Shown here piece after piece: positions 46,401 through 59,500 of a stretch of 64,000 bases of DNA. Positions within the stretch are counted from its first letter, which is position 1, and each line of letters opens with the position of its first letter. The translations under genes and the position numbers were made by a program. The notes under the pieces were generated by a model. The model saw only the letters and a list, made by a program, of their open reading frames with translations, searched no databases and was not told where the DNA came from. This stretch comes from Antedon mediterranea. Its lineage: Eukaryota; Echinodermata; Crinoidea; Comatulida; Antedonidae. The DNA lies in contig NC_092678.1 in NCBI RefSeq assembly GCF_964355755.1, positions 6,730,922 to 6,794,921 of the forward strand. The letters run 5' to 3'.

Positions 46401-48001
46401 TATTGTTGTTGTTGGGTCCCGAAAGTGTCACCCTAACAGGGTTATACTGTATTATCTTTTTGTATACATTTAATTCAATTTGCTAATGATTGTGTTGCAA
46501 GAAAAGATTGACATCATTTTCGGTTGAATCTTCATGTTCTTACAGAGAATATTACAGTGTCTAGAAAACAGCAACGTATCAGACAGAGGCCCTTTGTTAT
46601 TTTTATTAGTACAATTACTGGTGGTCAAAAGGCATAATTTCTGTCTGAACTACACTTTTGTAGCGTGTCAATTTCCACATAATACAAAATTACTGTACAA
46701 ACCCAGTGTATTGTAAGAAACATGAATGCCTGACCTATTTATTAAAAAAACAAACAGCACGTAGCAGACAGTAAATATGTTATTTCTATTAGAAGAAAAG
46801 TAAATGATTGAATTCATAACTAATACAGAATGCAAACAATGTTCCCAAGTGACTAACTCATATGGTTACAGGGGAAGTAATATACGTTACAATGAGTTCA
46901 ATGAGGCCCTACATTTTGAAGTAAGAGCTACAGGCATGCATTGCAGATTGGGTAAATAAAATCAGCTAAGGCTCTGTCTACACTGTCATATTTTATGTGA
47001 TGTGCCCATATATGGATATGATGATGTCATATCACTACCGTATTTGGTCATATCACTACCATATTTGGGTACAGTACATCACACTTTTGTTTATCAACTA
47101 GTTAGATAGTGTTAGACAGAGCCTTTGAGTGACTCGAGTAGTATCTCACCCTCTTCCCTGGTCAAATTTATAAATAAAAACTGTGAAATTACGATGAAAA
47201 AACATGATTTTTCTTAAAATGGTCAAATACTTTTCAAAATTAACAACATTTGTAGTCGTTCAAACGGATGGTGATCATGTCTGTTACCATGTGATGCCCC
47301 ATAAATTGAAAAAAAAAGGATAAACTAGGATCTTGGAAAGAAGCCTACCAAAGAGTACTACAAATGAAAGCCATCGGCTTTTTATTCGCGGTTTTACGGT
47401 ATATCTATATAATCATTGGGTAACATTTTGTCATTCTCTATCAGATAGAATCTGATTTATGTTCGAATAAATTTAATATGTTCATCCAGCAGTAGTGGTC
47501 TCTGATTGGAGGTTCTTAATAGGTAGGGGTAAGAATACAGTGTAGAACATCTTTGAGACACCTCTATTAAGGGGACATTTCCCATGAAACGAACAAGGGG
47601 AAATCATATGTTTAAACCACGGTTAACCCCTATTTAGGGGACACCCCTATCAAAGGAACACCAAATGGGTCCCAAAAGTGCCCCTTTATAGGGATCCTAC
47701 TGTATACAGAACTGTATGATTAAAATACAAATAAATACAAAGTGATAGAAGTTGGTGGTTTTTATTTTCAAAAATTCATGTGGGCAATATTGACAATTAA
47801 AAAAAAACAGTATGCGATTGTGAAATATATTATTAATTTGCTTTGATAAATTATTTTATTTCAATTTCTCATTTAAAAAATTATTGGCACAAAATTAAGA
47901 CGGTTATTTCTTAAATAGCTTTCAGACTTAAATATGAGAGGTAGGTGTGAGAATAGAATTAGAGAAACAATAGGCCTATAAAAGGTACAGTAATATTTCA
48001 A
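46401..48001. other. Intergenic, no gene seen
   Basis: Apart from the element at 46975-47124 and the minisatellite relative at 47575-47700, no gene or structure recognised. Confidence 0.4.
46975..47124. mobile_element. MITE-like element, CTCTGTCTACACT family, copy 5
   Basis: Termini GGCTCTGTCTACACTGTCA and AGATAGTGTTAGACAGAGCC with GTGATGTGCCCATATATGG and CCATATTTGGGTACAGTACATCACA inside. Confidence 0.8.
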
Positions 48002-48472
48002 CCATAAAAGCATGTACAGTATGTTATCCATAACAGGACGTATGTCACCCATAAAAGGACGTATGTCACCCAAAAAAGGGCATTATGTCTCCCATAAAAG
48101 GACATATGTTAACCATAAAAAGATGTCACATAAAAGGATGTATGTTACCCATAAAAAAATGTATGTCTCCCATAAAAGGAAAAATCCATAAAAGGATGTA
48201 TGTCACCCATAAAAGGATGTACGTTTCTCATAAAAGGACGTATGTCTCCCAAAAAAGGGCATTATGTCTCCCAAAAAAGGGCATATTATTATGTTAACCA
48301 TAAAAAGATGTCACACATAAAAGGATGTATGTTACACATAAAAGGATGTATGTCTCCCACAAAATGACAAATCCATAAAAGGATGTATGTCACCCATAAA
48401 AAGATGTATGTCTACCATAAAAGGACGTATGTCTCCCATAAAAGGACGTATGTCACCCATAAAAGGACATAA
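48002..48472. repeat. 21-bp minisatellite with about 185-bp higher-order period
   Basis: CCCATAAAAGGACGTATGTCA-type units repeat about 22 times. The variant GTTAACCATAAAAAGATGTCAC occurs at about 48108 and 48292, and the short variant AAATCCATAAAAGGATGTATG at about 48183 and 48368, so blocks of about 185 bp were themselves duplicated. It lies just downstream of the CYB561D2-like gene. Confidence 0.88.
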
Positions 48473-48564
48473 TGTGCAAATAAGCTTACATTTTTAACGA
48501 ATAGTACCAACATGCAATCAATTTCAAAACAAAAATTACTGAAGCGGAATAAAAATTACCATAA

Positions 48565-50341
48565 TTAATAATGTTCAGACGATTTCTTTAATGCTCGAGG
48601 CATGTATTCCGACGTGATTTGATTCATGACAACTAGGGCTAGCCACGCCGGGCAACCGAGACACACGTACCACCAAATACCAGACACTTTCCCCGTGAAC
48701 CAGTTTGAATACAGCGCCAGAACGAACGTAGCATAAATTAGACTAAAAAGTACGAGTCCGGATGTTGCATGATACAACTTTAAATCGCCAAGTTTGAATC
48801 TACCAGCAAAGTATTTATGATAAAGAATTGGTACACCTCCCATTGCTTGCACAGAGCAGTAGATCAGTGTGACCAATCCGATGCGAGCGTGCCATGATGT
48901 CAGATGAGGCTTGTCGTTGATTGCTTTATTGACAAAGATCACGGTAAAGCCGACTGCGGCACATATTAATGCGCAAGTGTTCGTTATCCAATGATAACTG
49001 GTTTTCACTTTTCGGTTTGCTTGCGGAAGGAGGGAACTTTCTGGTGAGAAGAAGATGACGGCTTCGAACATCAAAAAAGCAAACTAAGAAAGTGAAAAAC
49101 AAAGACAAAATTATGTTAATTTTAGTGAAAGGGTGAATATTATTTATGAAATCAATTGAAAAGATATATATAATATAAATTGTAATTATTAATATCTATT
49201 GACACCATATCTAGTACATCTCTATCTAGTGATTGTTAAAGATGTATTGTCTCTTAAAACACAAAAAATGAAGGTCAAAATATTCTAAATTGGCCATATC
49301 AAAGTAACGTTAAAGTTATTCACTTTAAGTCAAAAATACGAGCCAAAAACAACAAGTTTACGTAATTAATAGGTAAATTATTTTTATTAAATTTCGTCTG
49401 GAAAATCGTTTACAACTCGTCACGGTTGAGAAGGTGTTTTCACACAGATCGCAAGGAAGTTTTATTATTATGCATACAGAGTAGCCAAACAAGCGCATTG
49501 TATCATGAGATATGTTTTGATCAAAAACTTTGACTGGAAGTCAAAGTTATTTTTTGAACAAAAAAACGTCTGTATTTCAGTTAAATTATTTTTTTTGGTG
49601 AAAGGTAATAACTATTATGATACTTCAAAATGACCCACTTTTCATCGAAATCTTAATTTTTTTTTTTTTTGAATTAGTAAAAGGGACAATACATCTTTAA
49701 ATTATAGTTAATTACAAAATATAGTTTTTATTATTTTATTATAATTCTCTGTTTTGTTTTGTAACCTTAAACCTAAATCGATGTTTTTCCAAAAACTTTG
49801 GAAATCAATCTCTTGCATTCAATATCTATGAATAAATAATAATTAATATTGAATAATTAATTGACTTACTGCTAAAGTCATTAATGTTGGGTGCCAGGAA
49901 AACAGACCTGAAAAAAAAATTGTTTAATAATAGTAAAGACCTTACAAGATCAATAATTAAATAATATTTTTTTAGACTACAGTAGCCTTAATTATTTACA
50001 ATACAATACAGTATAATCTTTTTCCCTTTTCTATATCAAGTCGTTCTATAGCTAAGCCTACCTCCGACCACCGCCCATAATGACCTTGGCCAACCTTGCC
50101 ACGAAACGGGATGCCAGTCTCCGCGGGGAGGTTACTGTGGCATGTGTATCTCTCTATTCTTCTAGGCCTAGCTTTAGCTACACAAATACTTACTTGATCC
50201 AGGCCAGGCTTCGTAAATTATGAAGCCCGTGAATCCAATAGATATAAGATGTGCTACCATTGCTAAAAAGTTTCGAATTCTTTTACAGATTCCCACTTTA
50301 AATTTAGTTTTCTTCTCTGATTTCTTATTTGTTTCGGCCAT
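48565..50341 (-). CDS. CYB561D2: Cytochrome b561 domain-containing protein 2-like transmembrane reductase (3 exons, 234 aa)
   Basis: Exons 50341-50194, 49907-49870 (38 nt) and 49083-48565 join in frame. The family moves electrons from ascorbate across membranes through two b hemes and can reduce ferric iron; human CYB561D2 is an endomembrane protein. Six membrane spans are expected. The four His that should bind the hemes are present at H55 (FSWHP), H93 (YHWITN), H127 (SWHARIG) and H167 (LYHATSG), with family spacing. FSPESSLL and KLYHATSGLV are family hallmarks, and length is near the 222 residues of the human protein. The ATG at 50341 (MAETNKKSEKK) is preferred; an in-frame ATG at 50356 would add five residues. 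Divergent from NPRL2. Confidence 0.93.
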
Positions 50342-50592
50342 GGAAAGTCTTATCATGAGAACATTCCACTAATTACTGGGTAAGTTACCGAATGTTTTTA
50401 TAGCTAGCTACCCAAAAATACATACAAACACAGCATTTTTAGCTTTTTAATGTTTAAAAGTTGTTATGTTTTATTTCTTTATATGCCTAGTATGATTTAA
50501 TTAAAAATGTGAATGAATGATATGAATATTAAAACAAAAATATATAAAATAGTAACTAATACTTACCTACTGAGTAAATAGTTTCGCCCAAA
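50342..50592. promoter_or_regulatory. Divergent promoter between CYB561D2-like and NPRL2
   Basis: Only 251 bases separate the two start codons, which face away from each other, so both transcripts must start here or close by. No TATA box or CpG-rich block stands out; the spacer is AT-rich. Confidence 0.7.
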
Positions 50593-53500
50593 ATGGCTAC
50601 AAACGTAAACAAACTTCGCTGTATATTCTTCAGTGAATTTCATCCAATTACAGGCCCTAAAGTAACTTTTCAGGTAGGTATGAGCCAATATAGTTTATGA
50701 ATATAATATATATATGTCTGTATGTTGGTTCAAAAGATGTAAAATTGTGAAAAATAGGTAAACCAATTCTAGGCCTTGTAGTGTCATCTTCCTAATCATG
50801 ACTCAAAACAATTCTGTCTTCGGCGAATACTGTTTAAACCCGCATGGCTTGTTCATTAAGTGGGCAAGACAAAGGCTAGCTTAGAATACACCTTTTCTTT
50901 TTAGAATGATTTCTTTTTTGAATTTTAAGGATGAATTAATAATATCTGATGATCATTGTGAGTTACGAATAGATAAATTATTACACAAAAAACCCCCAAA
51001 ACCCTATACAGTAGATCTACGTACTATAAGTATATAGCCTAGTAGTATTGTTGTTATGTTAGTTTTACAGTATTTTTTTTTCTTTTTAAAAAGGTACCAG
51101 AAGATTTTATAACAAAAGAACTGTTTGATCAACTTCATGTGTATATCATAACCAAATCTGAGCTGAACAACAAATTAATAACAATGTAAGTTTGACATTT
51201 TTGTTGAATATGTTTTCACACTTAAAGACCCCTTCCCTGCAATTTTGGACGTTTTTTGGAAAATAATACATATATATCACTTTAAAAACATTAAACCATG
51301 TCATTCCTTGTCTAAATTGTACGTTTTATGGTAAATTATGATAAAAAGTGAGAAACAATGCACTACCTAAGTAGCTCGCGGCGATCGACCTCTCGTGGAC
51401 GGTCTTAGGCCTAGCCTAGCTAGGCTTAGTTTTGTAGGCCTAGCTGGTAAACATCGGTAACGTACGAACATCGTACGCGAGCTATATACCTAGCCTGACG
51501 TTGTATAGTTGCTGCATTAATTGTCTTTCTATTTTTGCCAGACTCCGTTGATACAAATTGGGGAAAAACCGGTATTTTCGCTGAAAAGTTAGGAGTCTTC
51601 CATTTGTTTTGGCCTCACGATCGATCGAAAAGTGGGCGAATTACAGGTGAAAAACAAAAATATCAATCCGCGCGCAATGCATTTTGGGATTTATAGCGGG
51701 CCGCTATAATTATTAGAATCGGCTTATTTTTTACATTTTTAACCGTTTAAAGACGAAAAAAGTTATCGCAATAGGATACTCAAATTGTCACTAGAGTTGT
51801 ATACCTAAAATCCACTCCCTGGGACTATATACTCTCAAAACTATAACAAAATAAATGCTATGGTATACTATTAGTGGTCCATCCAACCAAAGTTCATCAT
51901 TAGAGAACCAAAGTTCATCATTAGAGACCCTCAGAACAATACAAAACATGAAAATATCATATAATCAAGTAATTGGGTTCATATTTAACTTACAATATAC
52001 TTTTTTCTCCTTTTCTTTTTTTTTTAGAAATGCACATTCGCACAAGATAATAGGATGTCCGATTGGTATTGAAGATGATAAATATTCACGTAACGTTCTG
52101 CATTTTAACTTGGCGTTTGTTTTGGACATCACAAGCAGTACTAAACCGTACCAGCCACTGGTGAAGAAACTAGCTGGCTATCTTACAACATTAGAAGTAA
52201 TAATATTTTGAGTATTTTTCCATGGTTTGGCTGATTTGACTCACCCCCACCCCCCCCCCCCCATTCCTCTGCCTTTTTAAAATGGCAAACTGCCACATGC
52301 ATGCAGTTTGGAGTAGAATCCTCTGGGATGACACTCCATTTAATATTTTGTTTTTTATCAGATATCTTCAATATAAATATAAGATCAATAAATAATTTTA
52401 ACCCATCTACTGTAGGAAACAAACGAGGAGAAATGTTTTAAACACTACTGTACATTCAACCCTTATTCAGGGACACTCCTATTAAAGGGACAGTCATCCC
52501 TTTTTAAAGGGACACCCCTATTAAAGGGACACCCCTATTAAAGGAACACTTTGTTGTTTCCAGAAAATATATTTATATTTTAAAGCAAATATTATTTAAA
52601 TTCATTTACATAGTTTGTTGTCATTACAGTTAGAATGCGGATTTTTATCGAATGAGGAAACTAAAGCCATGTTACCAGACATAATGAAGCAAGTATTATC
52701 AAATTTAAATGAGCACGGAAAATGTTCAATACCTATAAGTACGTTTTTTTCCGCCATTTCCTAAATTATTCTCGCCTTTAAAGGCCAACTCAGACAGAGT
52801 CGCACGACAAGGCCCGACAAACAGTCTCGTCGGGAGAGAATTAAACATGTTTAAAGCCCCATTCCCTACGTTTTTTAGATCTAATTTAAGATCACAAACT
52901 ATATTTAATGTAAAAATAATACTATATGGTCCTATTGCGATAACTTTTTTGGTCTTTAAACGGTTAAAAATGTGAAAAATAAGTCGATTCTAATAATTAT
53001 AGCGGCCCGCTATAAATCCCAAAATGCATTGCGCGCGGATTTATATTTTTGTTTTTCACCTGTAATTCGCCCACTTTTCGATCGATCGTGAGGCCAAAAC
53101 AAATGGAAGACTCCTAACTTTTCAGCGAAAATACCGGGTTTTCCCCAATTTGTATCAACGGAGTCTGGCAAAAATAGGAAGACAATTAATGCAGCAACTA
53201 TAAAACGTCAGGCTAGGTATATAGCTCGCGTACGATGTTCGTACGTTACCGATGTTTACCAGCTAGGCCTACAAAACTAAGCCTAGCTAGGCTAGGCCTA
53301 AGACCGTCCACGAGAGGTCGATCGCCGCGAGCTACTTAGGTAGTGCATTGTTTCTCACTTTTTATCATAATTTACCATAAAACGTACATTTAAGACAAGG
53401 AATGACATGGTTTAATGTTTTTAAAGTGATATATATGTATTATTTTCCAAAAAACGTCCAAAATTGCAGGGAAGGGGTCTTTAAAGTTCTCCTGACGACC

Positions 53501-56500
53501 TAAAAACTATGCTCAAAGCACCGATGAGTCAAGACGTTTCGTCGTGCCTCGTCATACGATGCTGTCTGTGTTGGCCTTAAGGAACCAGTAACAATTGTAG
53601 ATTTTGTGCTGATGACCAAATGGGCAATCTATCAAACTTTCTGATAAAACAAGGCCATATACATGGCTGCAGTCGCGTGCGCAATTTTGAATTGGTGTTT
53701 ACTGACCGACATAGTGAGGTGTAGAGTCGCGTTTGCATGTGACTAAAAATACAAGGTATTACAGTAGATGCACATTTGGCCATGCCTATTAGAAATAATA
53801 AATTTGGTTGACCATGTCTCCACATTCCACACTAATATTTAACGCATGGTTGAATGTGCTGATACTGTAGCCTCATTCAGAAATAAAATGCTAAGGGTGT
53901 TTAATAACAGGAAGGGAAGACAAGCGAACAGGAAACAATGTCTTATGTAAAAAAAAAAATAATGATATGAAGAAGTGTACAGTATGAATATACAACTATG
54001 TTATCAGCGCCGGCATATTTATCAATCTGTTTGCTTGAGTCAAGTTTTTTTTTATCTTATGGAATTGACTTTGTCATCTAAGATTTCAGAATAAAAATAA
54101 TTGTATAACAATATTTGCTTAGTTTGTTTTACAAACTGACTTAGGCAAAATCACTTAAGTCAGTTTTCTTATAAGGTTTTTTGCTAAGCATGTTTGAAAA
54201 ATCTCATCCCAGGTATCTTTAGATTTCTATTGCAATGTAAAAGGAAAGGAAAGTAAAACTTGGATTTGATCAAATTTTCTGACATACTATAAATTATGAA
54301 ATATTATTTTGATATTGTAGATGATTCGAATACCATCCATTTAAAGATAGTACCCCCGATGCGTGATCCACCTCCCGTGAATGAACACCAAGTACCTATG
54401 TTTCTCAGAGATAAAAAGTCTTACGATTTCAATGATTGGGATCTTACAACGCAACAGGTGATTCAAATTACTATCATGCAGATTAGCATAAATTTGCATA
54501 TTAAATGTTAATTAACAATATGCAAATTACATTATTTTTTTTCTTATAAATTTGTTATTTATTATAAATATGCAAATTACTTACTAGTATTTATTCTATG
54601 CAAATTACATAATTCAAATTACTAATAATATTATGCAAATTATATGTTGATATATGCAAATTGCATATGCTAATATTCCAGATTCTACCTTATTATAATT
54701 GATGGGCGAATTATGTGCAAAGATTGCACATAACCTATATTTATGCAAATCAGTTACATGTTTTTAATATACTGTATGCAAATTATATGTTAATAATATG
54801 CAAATTTTATTCTAAAAAATATGCAAATTACAAATATGCAAATATTGCAGATTTTACCGTACATTGATGGCATTAACCATGTGCAAAGGATAGCAGTGGA
54901 GGCAGATGTTGATTTGAATTTAGTAAAGACGTGTCTTCAGAATTTACTGTAAGTATACTGTATACTGCATTGCAGATTAGTTTGGGAAAAATGCTATAGA
55001 AGCATGTACAGCTATGTATAATGTCACAGGCACAGAATAAATTCTAAACGGCCTGGTGATATACTGAAAATGAATTACAGTAATTTGAAACAATAAAGAT
55101 GGGGAAATCTGTGAGAATGAGAAAAAGTCGCCCCAACCCCAATTTGAACCTGGAACCTTCTGCTTGATATGCAGCTGTCCTAACCATTAGACCACTTGGG
55201 CATTCATGGTATAGCTCAAACCCAATTGGATAGCAACTCTCTCGGCGTGGTACGGCGGAACAGCACTAGTCCCTCTATTGTATGTATGTGGACCAAAGAT
55301 CAAATTGATACGCCCTCATCCTTCAGTTTTTTTATCCACGAAGCGGGATCACTGAAGAGATACTTCTACCTTATAATCATCACAGGCACAAAATAAACTC
55401 TAAACTGATTTGTGAAAATTAGAGGATTGGGATTATAGTCGGATTGCATTAACAATTACTTACGATTAATGGGCTTATGTGAAGAGGAGAATCAAGCTTG
55501 ATTTAGTGGGTGGGATTATAATCGAGCATGAGATTATATACAGTAAAATAAATCCGTATATCATCATATTTTACCATCGTATTCTTCACCAATTGTTATA
55601 ATTTACAAGTAAAATTAATTTATTGTGACATTTTGATGTTGATCAAGAATCTTATCATAACTTGTTCCATTTACAAATTTAAAATAAGTTGAATTGACCA
55701 ATCGGGTGACTGGTATGTTTTAGCCAATCATAGCAAAGCAAAAAGATTTAGTACAAAACAATGTTTCCTAATTCAAATTGTTCGGTAAATCAAATTTTTC
55801 AAATGAAAATTTTCAAGGATAGTTAATATAAAAAAATTTAAAAAATATTTGATGTAATACTTTAAATTCCTGAATAATGTGGGTCCTGTTGACATAATAC
55901 AGTAGAATGTAGGTCACTGTAAAATGTCGGTGATGGGTTCACAGGCCCCCTGTAGGGAGATCACTTTTATAATAAGGATTCTCATCGAAAAAGCAGACGG
56001 AACACAGAATTGGAAAAATGTTGGCTCAATGGGAACATTGTTATGTTAACAAGAGATAGTTGAAATATCTATGCTTGAAAATATGTGTCAGATATTATTA
56101 GAGAATACAATAAAAGAAACCAGTCAGAATTGTATAAATACAGATAGAAGTACAGAAATCAAGTAAAAATTTTTATCGAAATTGATTTGTGCTACAAGGC
56201 AAATACCTAAAGAAAGTACAGTAGATGTTGTATTAAAATATTGAAATTTAAATCAAAATTCATACCAAAATTGATACACTGGTATAATTTTAAAATCTTA
56301 TCACAAATGGACAATTGACCAATAGGGAGACATAATGAACACATACATTTATGTCTTTTTTTTTGTTATGGGTGAATCCCCTAAATATGTTTTATTTACT
56401 GTATATTTTTATTGTTTGTCTTTAGGCACATTACATGGTCAAGGATTACCAATAGATAAATTAATCAACTGTCCTATCAGATAGGTGGTAATCCCCTGAT

Positions 56501-59500
56501 ACAGGGGCTATTTTTTAAACCAGTTCATCGGGGTAACCCCTACTCTCTTCCCCTAATATGTGTATTCTGGGTTTACAATATAAAATCCTTATCCAAGAAG
56601 TCTTGTTCCACCACCAGAACTAGGATCGAGTCGAACCCATGCCGATGTTGTTGCCTTTTAGATATGGTAAACGACGACCCTGCCTTAACCGCTCGGTCAT
56701 TTGATCGTCCAGAATTTTAACACTAAATGGTCAACTCATATTCAAGGGATACTTTTTGGTCCTGAAGGTGTCCCCAACTGTAATAATACTCTAATTTCAT
56801 TGGACAAAAAGGAATCTGTATTATGTGATAGTAATATAAAACAATGTCAAAATGAGTGGTTAAATTGCCAAATGGTGGGCATGATTAAGCTGTAAATTCT
56901 GAAGGTCAAAAAGACACAAATTCGGGAAAGGAAGGAAGATAAATGACCACAATAAAACCATGGATTTAGAGGAAATAAAACACGGTAGTTCAAAACCATA
57001 ATCAATCCTACAGGAAAAGATTAAATGAAATCAATGCATTAGCTTTATTTTGAACGAGTCAAAAACTATAATTGCTTATATAATTATGGTGGAGCCCCTA
57101 TTATCGGGACGTTTTGGACCCAACAACATGGTTCAGTAGTTTAAAGGCCAATTTACACAGATGAGTGGTAATGTTAATATAAATATAGAATCTATGTTAT
57201 TCCTTATGACCATTTACACACACCGCGAAGCAGACGGGTCGTTACCGCTCAGAATAGACACAGATTCTATGTGGGACAAGCTACGTGGTTTTCCGTTTAC
57301 CGCTTGTCTGTGTAAATTGGCCTTAACACTGGTAAAATCTCAATCTTGCAAGAACAGATTGGGTGTTTCAAAACCTGAGACCCAATATGAAAAGGGAGGC
57401 CCTACAATACAAAAAACAACCCTACCATACTACTGTTTATATGAAAAAGAGAGACCGTACTGTATGTTGTACTTTTATTTTGAAAGAGTAAAAAAAGATT
57501 CAATTGTTTCAGTAGAACTCCTACAGTAACGGGATTTATGTTTGGCACTGTGTTTTTATCTTTTTTTTTTTTTTTTTTAAAGACTACATATGTGAACTTT
57601 ATTCAATCAATCGTACATTTGTTATGGTAACCACAATAAGGTATAATATTACAGTAGATTTTTACAAAAAACAAGACCAATATAAATATTAATTATAAAA
57701 TATATACAATGATTATTTACAGTAATGATAATAATAAAAACTAGACATGAAACTCGTCACTTTGACGAGTTAGTTATCCGCTCGACAAACGCCACGCGCA
57801 TGTCATACGTTAGAATATTGCACACAGAAAAATATTAAGGCATTATGACCTGAACTGAAGAATATGATATGCTGTTAGTGCTGAATTCTGTCAATTTTGT
57901 GTCATATAGTATATACATGCAAACAGTATAATCTGTATACATATTACATACAGTGTAGAATAGGTGAAATTACGGGACCCGCCATTTATTCCAATTTTTA
58001 ACATGGCGACGGTATCAAAATGAAACACTTAGATAGCAATTTCAGAAGGAAATTATCTCAGGAACAACATATTAACGTGTAGAAGAAATTTGAATACGTA
58101 AAATATAGATGCGCACCCTTTTAAAAATAAAAAAAATATGAAAATACGTCTTTTTTTATTCAACTAGCCATATGATGACGTCCCAACATCCGATTGGCAA
58201 AATGTTTACATGAATTCGTATCTACAATCCAATAGCTTCCAGAAAACGTTTTAATCGTGATTATCACATTTTATTCTGATGAGCTATAACAGATTAAAAT
58301 TTACTGTAAAGATAAATATAAGTGACCCACGTTATTTATATTTTTAGACATTATGACGTCATAAAAATAAAAAAATGTTTACTCTTGCGTAAGATAGTTG
58401 ATTGACCTAGAAAATTTCAAAATCTGGGTTAAAATGGAATACGGGTAAGTGGAGAGGCGCTCTATTAAATGAGATGCGCTATGACGAAAGATACAAAAAT
58501 CCTATATTTTATATTCGCGTGGCCATACGATGACGTCACAATGTCCGGTTTGCCATATCAATGCATGATTCCTTATCTACAACTTATCATCTTCCTGGAT
58601 ATGTAATTTAAACAAAGTTCACCTCGTAGTTTAGAATCTATGATTGTTTAAAAAAAGGTATAATTTTGACAAATGTTTGAACTTTTTCCTAAAAAACGCA
58701 CATAAATTATCCAATTCGACGTGCCCGTATGACGTAATTTGAAGTCGAAATTGTTTCAAAGTTGGTAAAATTACTATAAAAGGCTTGAAAACATAAATCA
58801 CGAAAGAAAAATGGTTTTCAACGCTACGTTCGCACCGCGCGCGTAAAAAAAAGCGTGCGCGTGGGAATTTTTTACATGCTTAAAATGACATGAAACACGT
58901 AGAAAGTTGATTAGAAATTGATTTTTCGCATTTTGAATTTTAAATTAGCGTGCGCGCGTAACTTTGTGTAAAACACGCAATTTTTTATCCACAGAAAGTT
59001 AGCGCATGATATAAATTAAACTTTTGCTAAGTTTCAATTTAAATTGTTATATGGTTTTAAATCTATGTTAAATACGCGAAATTCATAAAATTGTGCGTAA
59101 GTCACGTTGCGCATTTCTGACGTCATTCACAATAGGAGGTGCACAACTTCACGTGAATGCCCATATGTTGACAAAGTTATGAAATGTTATGTTTACACGT
59201 TTTTTAGATACGCGAGACACAAAAATAGAGGAGAAATGCGCGTGCACGCGTAACGTCTTGTAAAACATGCCATTTTTAATCCACAAAAAGTTTTCCCTTG
59301 ATATGACTTAAATTTTCACAAAGTGTCAAAACAAATTTATGCTTGGTTTTTAGTCTATGATCAATCATAAAAAATCATAAAATCGCACGTAAGTCACGTT
59401 GCGCAACTCTGACGTCATTCAAAAATAGGAGGTGCACAACTTCACGTAAATGCCCATATGTTGACAAAGTAATGAAATGTTATGTTTACAAGTTTTTGAG

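Noticed and set aside
41571-48472. Regular arrays of 21 to 30 bp as possible CRISPR-like arrays
   Set aside because: There are no unique spacers between repeats, and the sequence is an animal genome; these are minisatellites.
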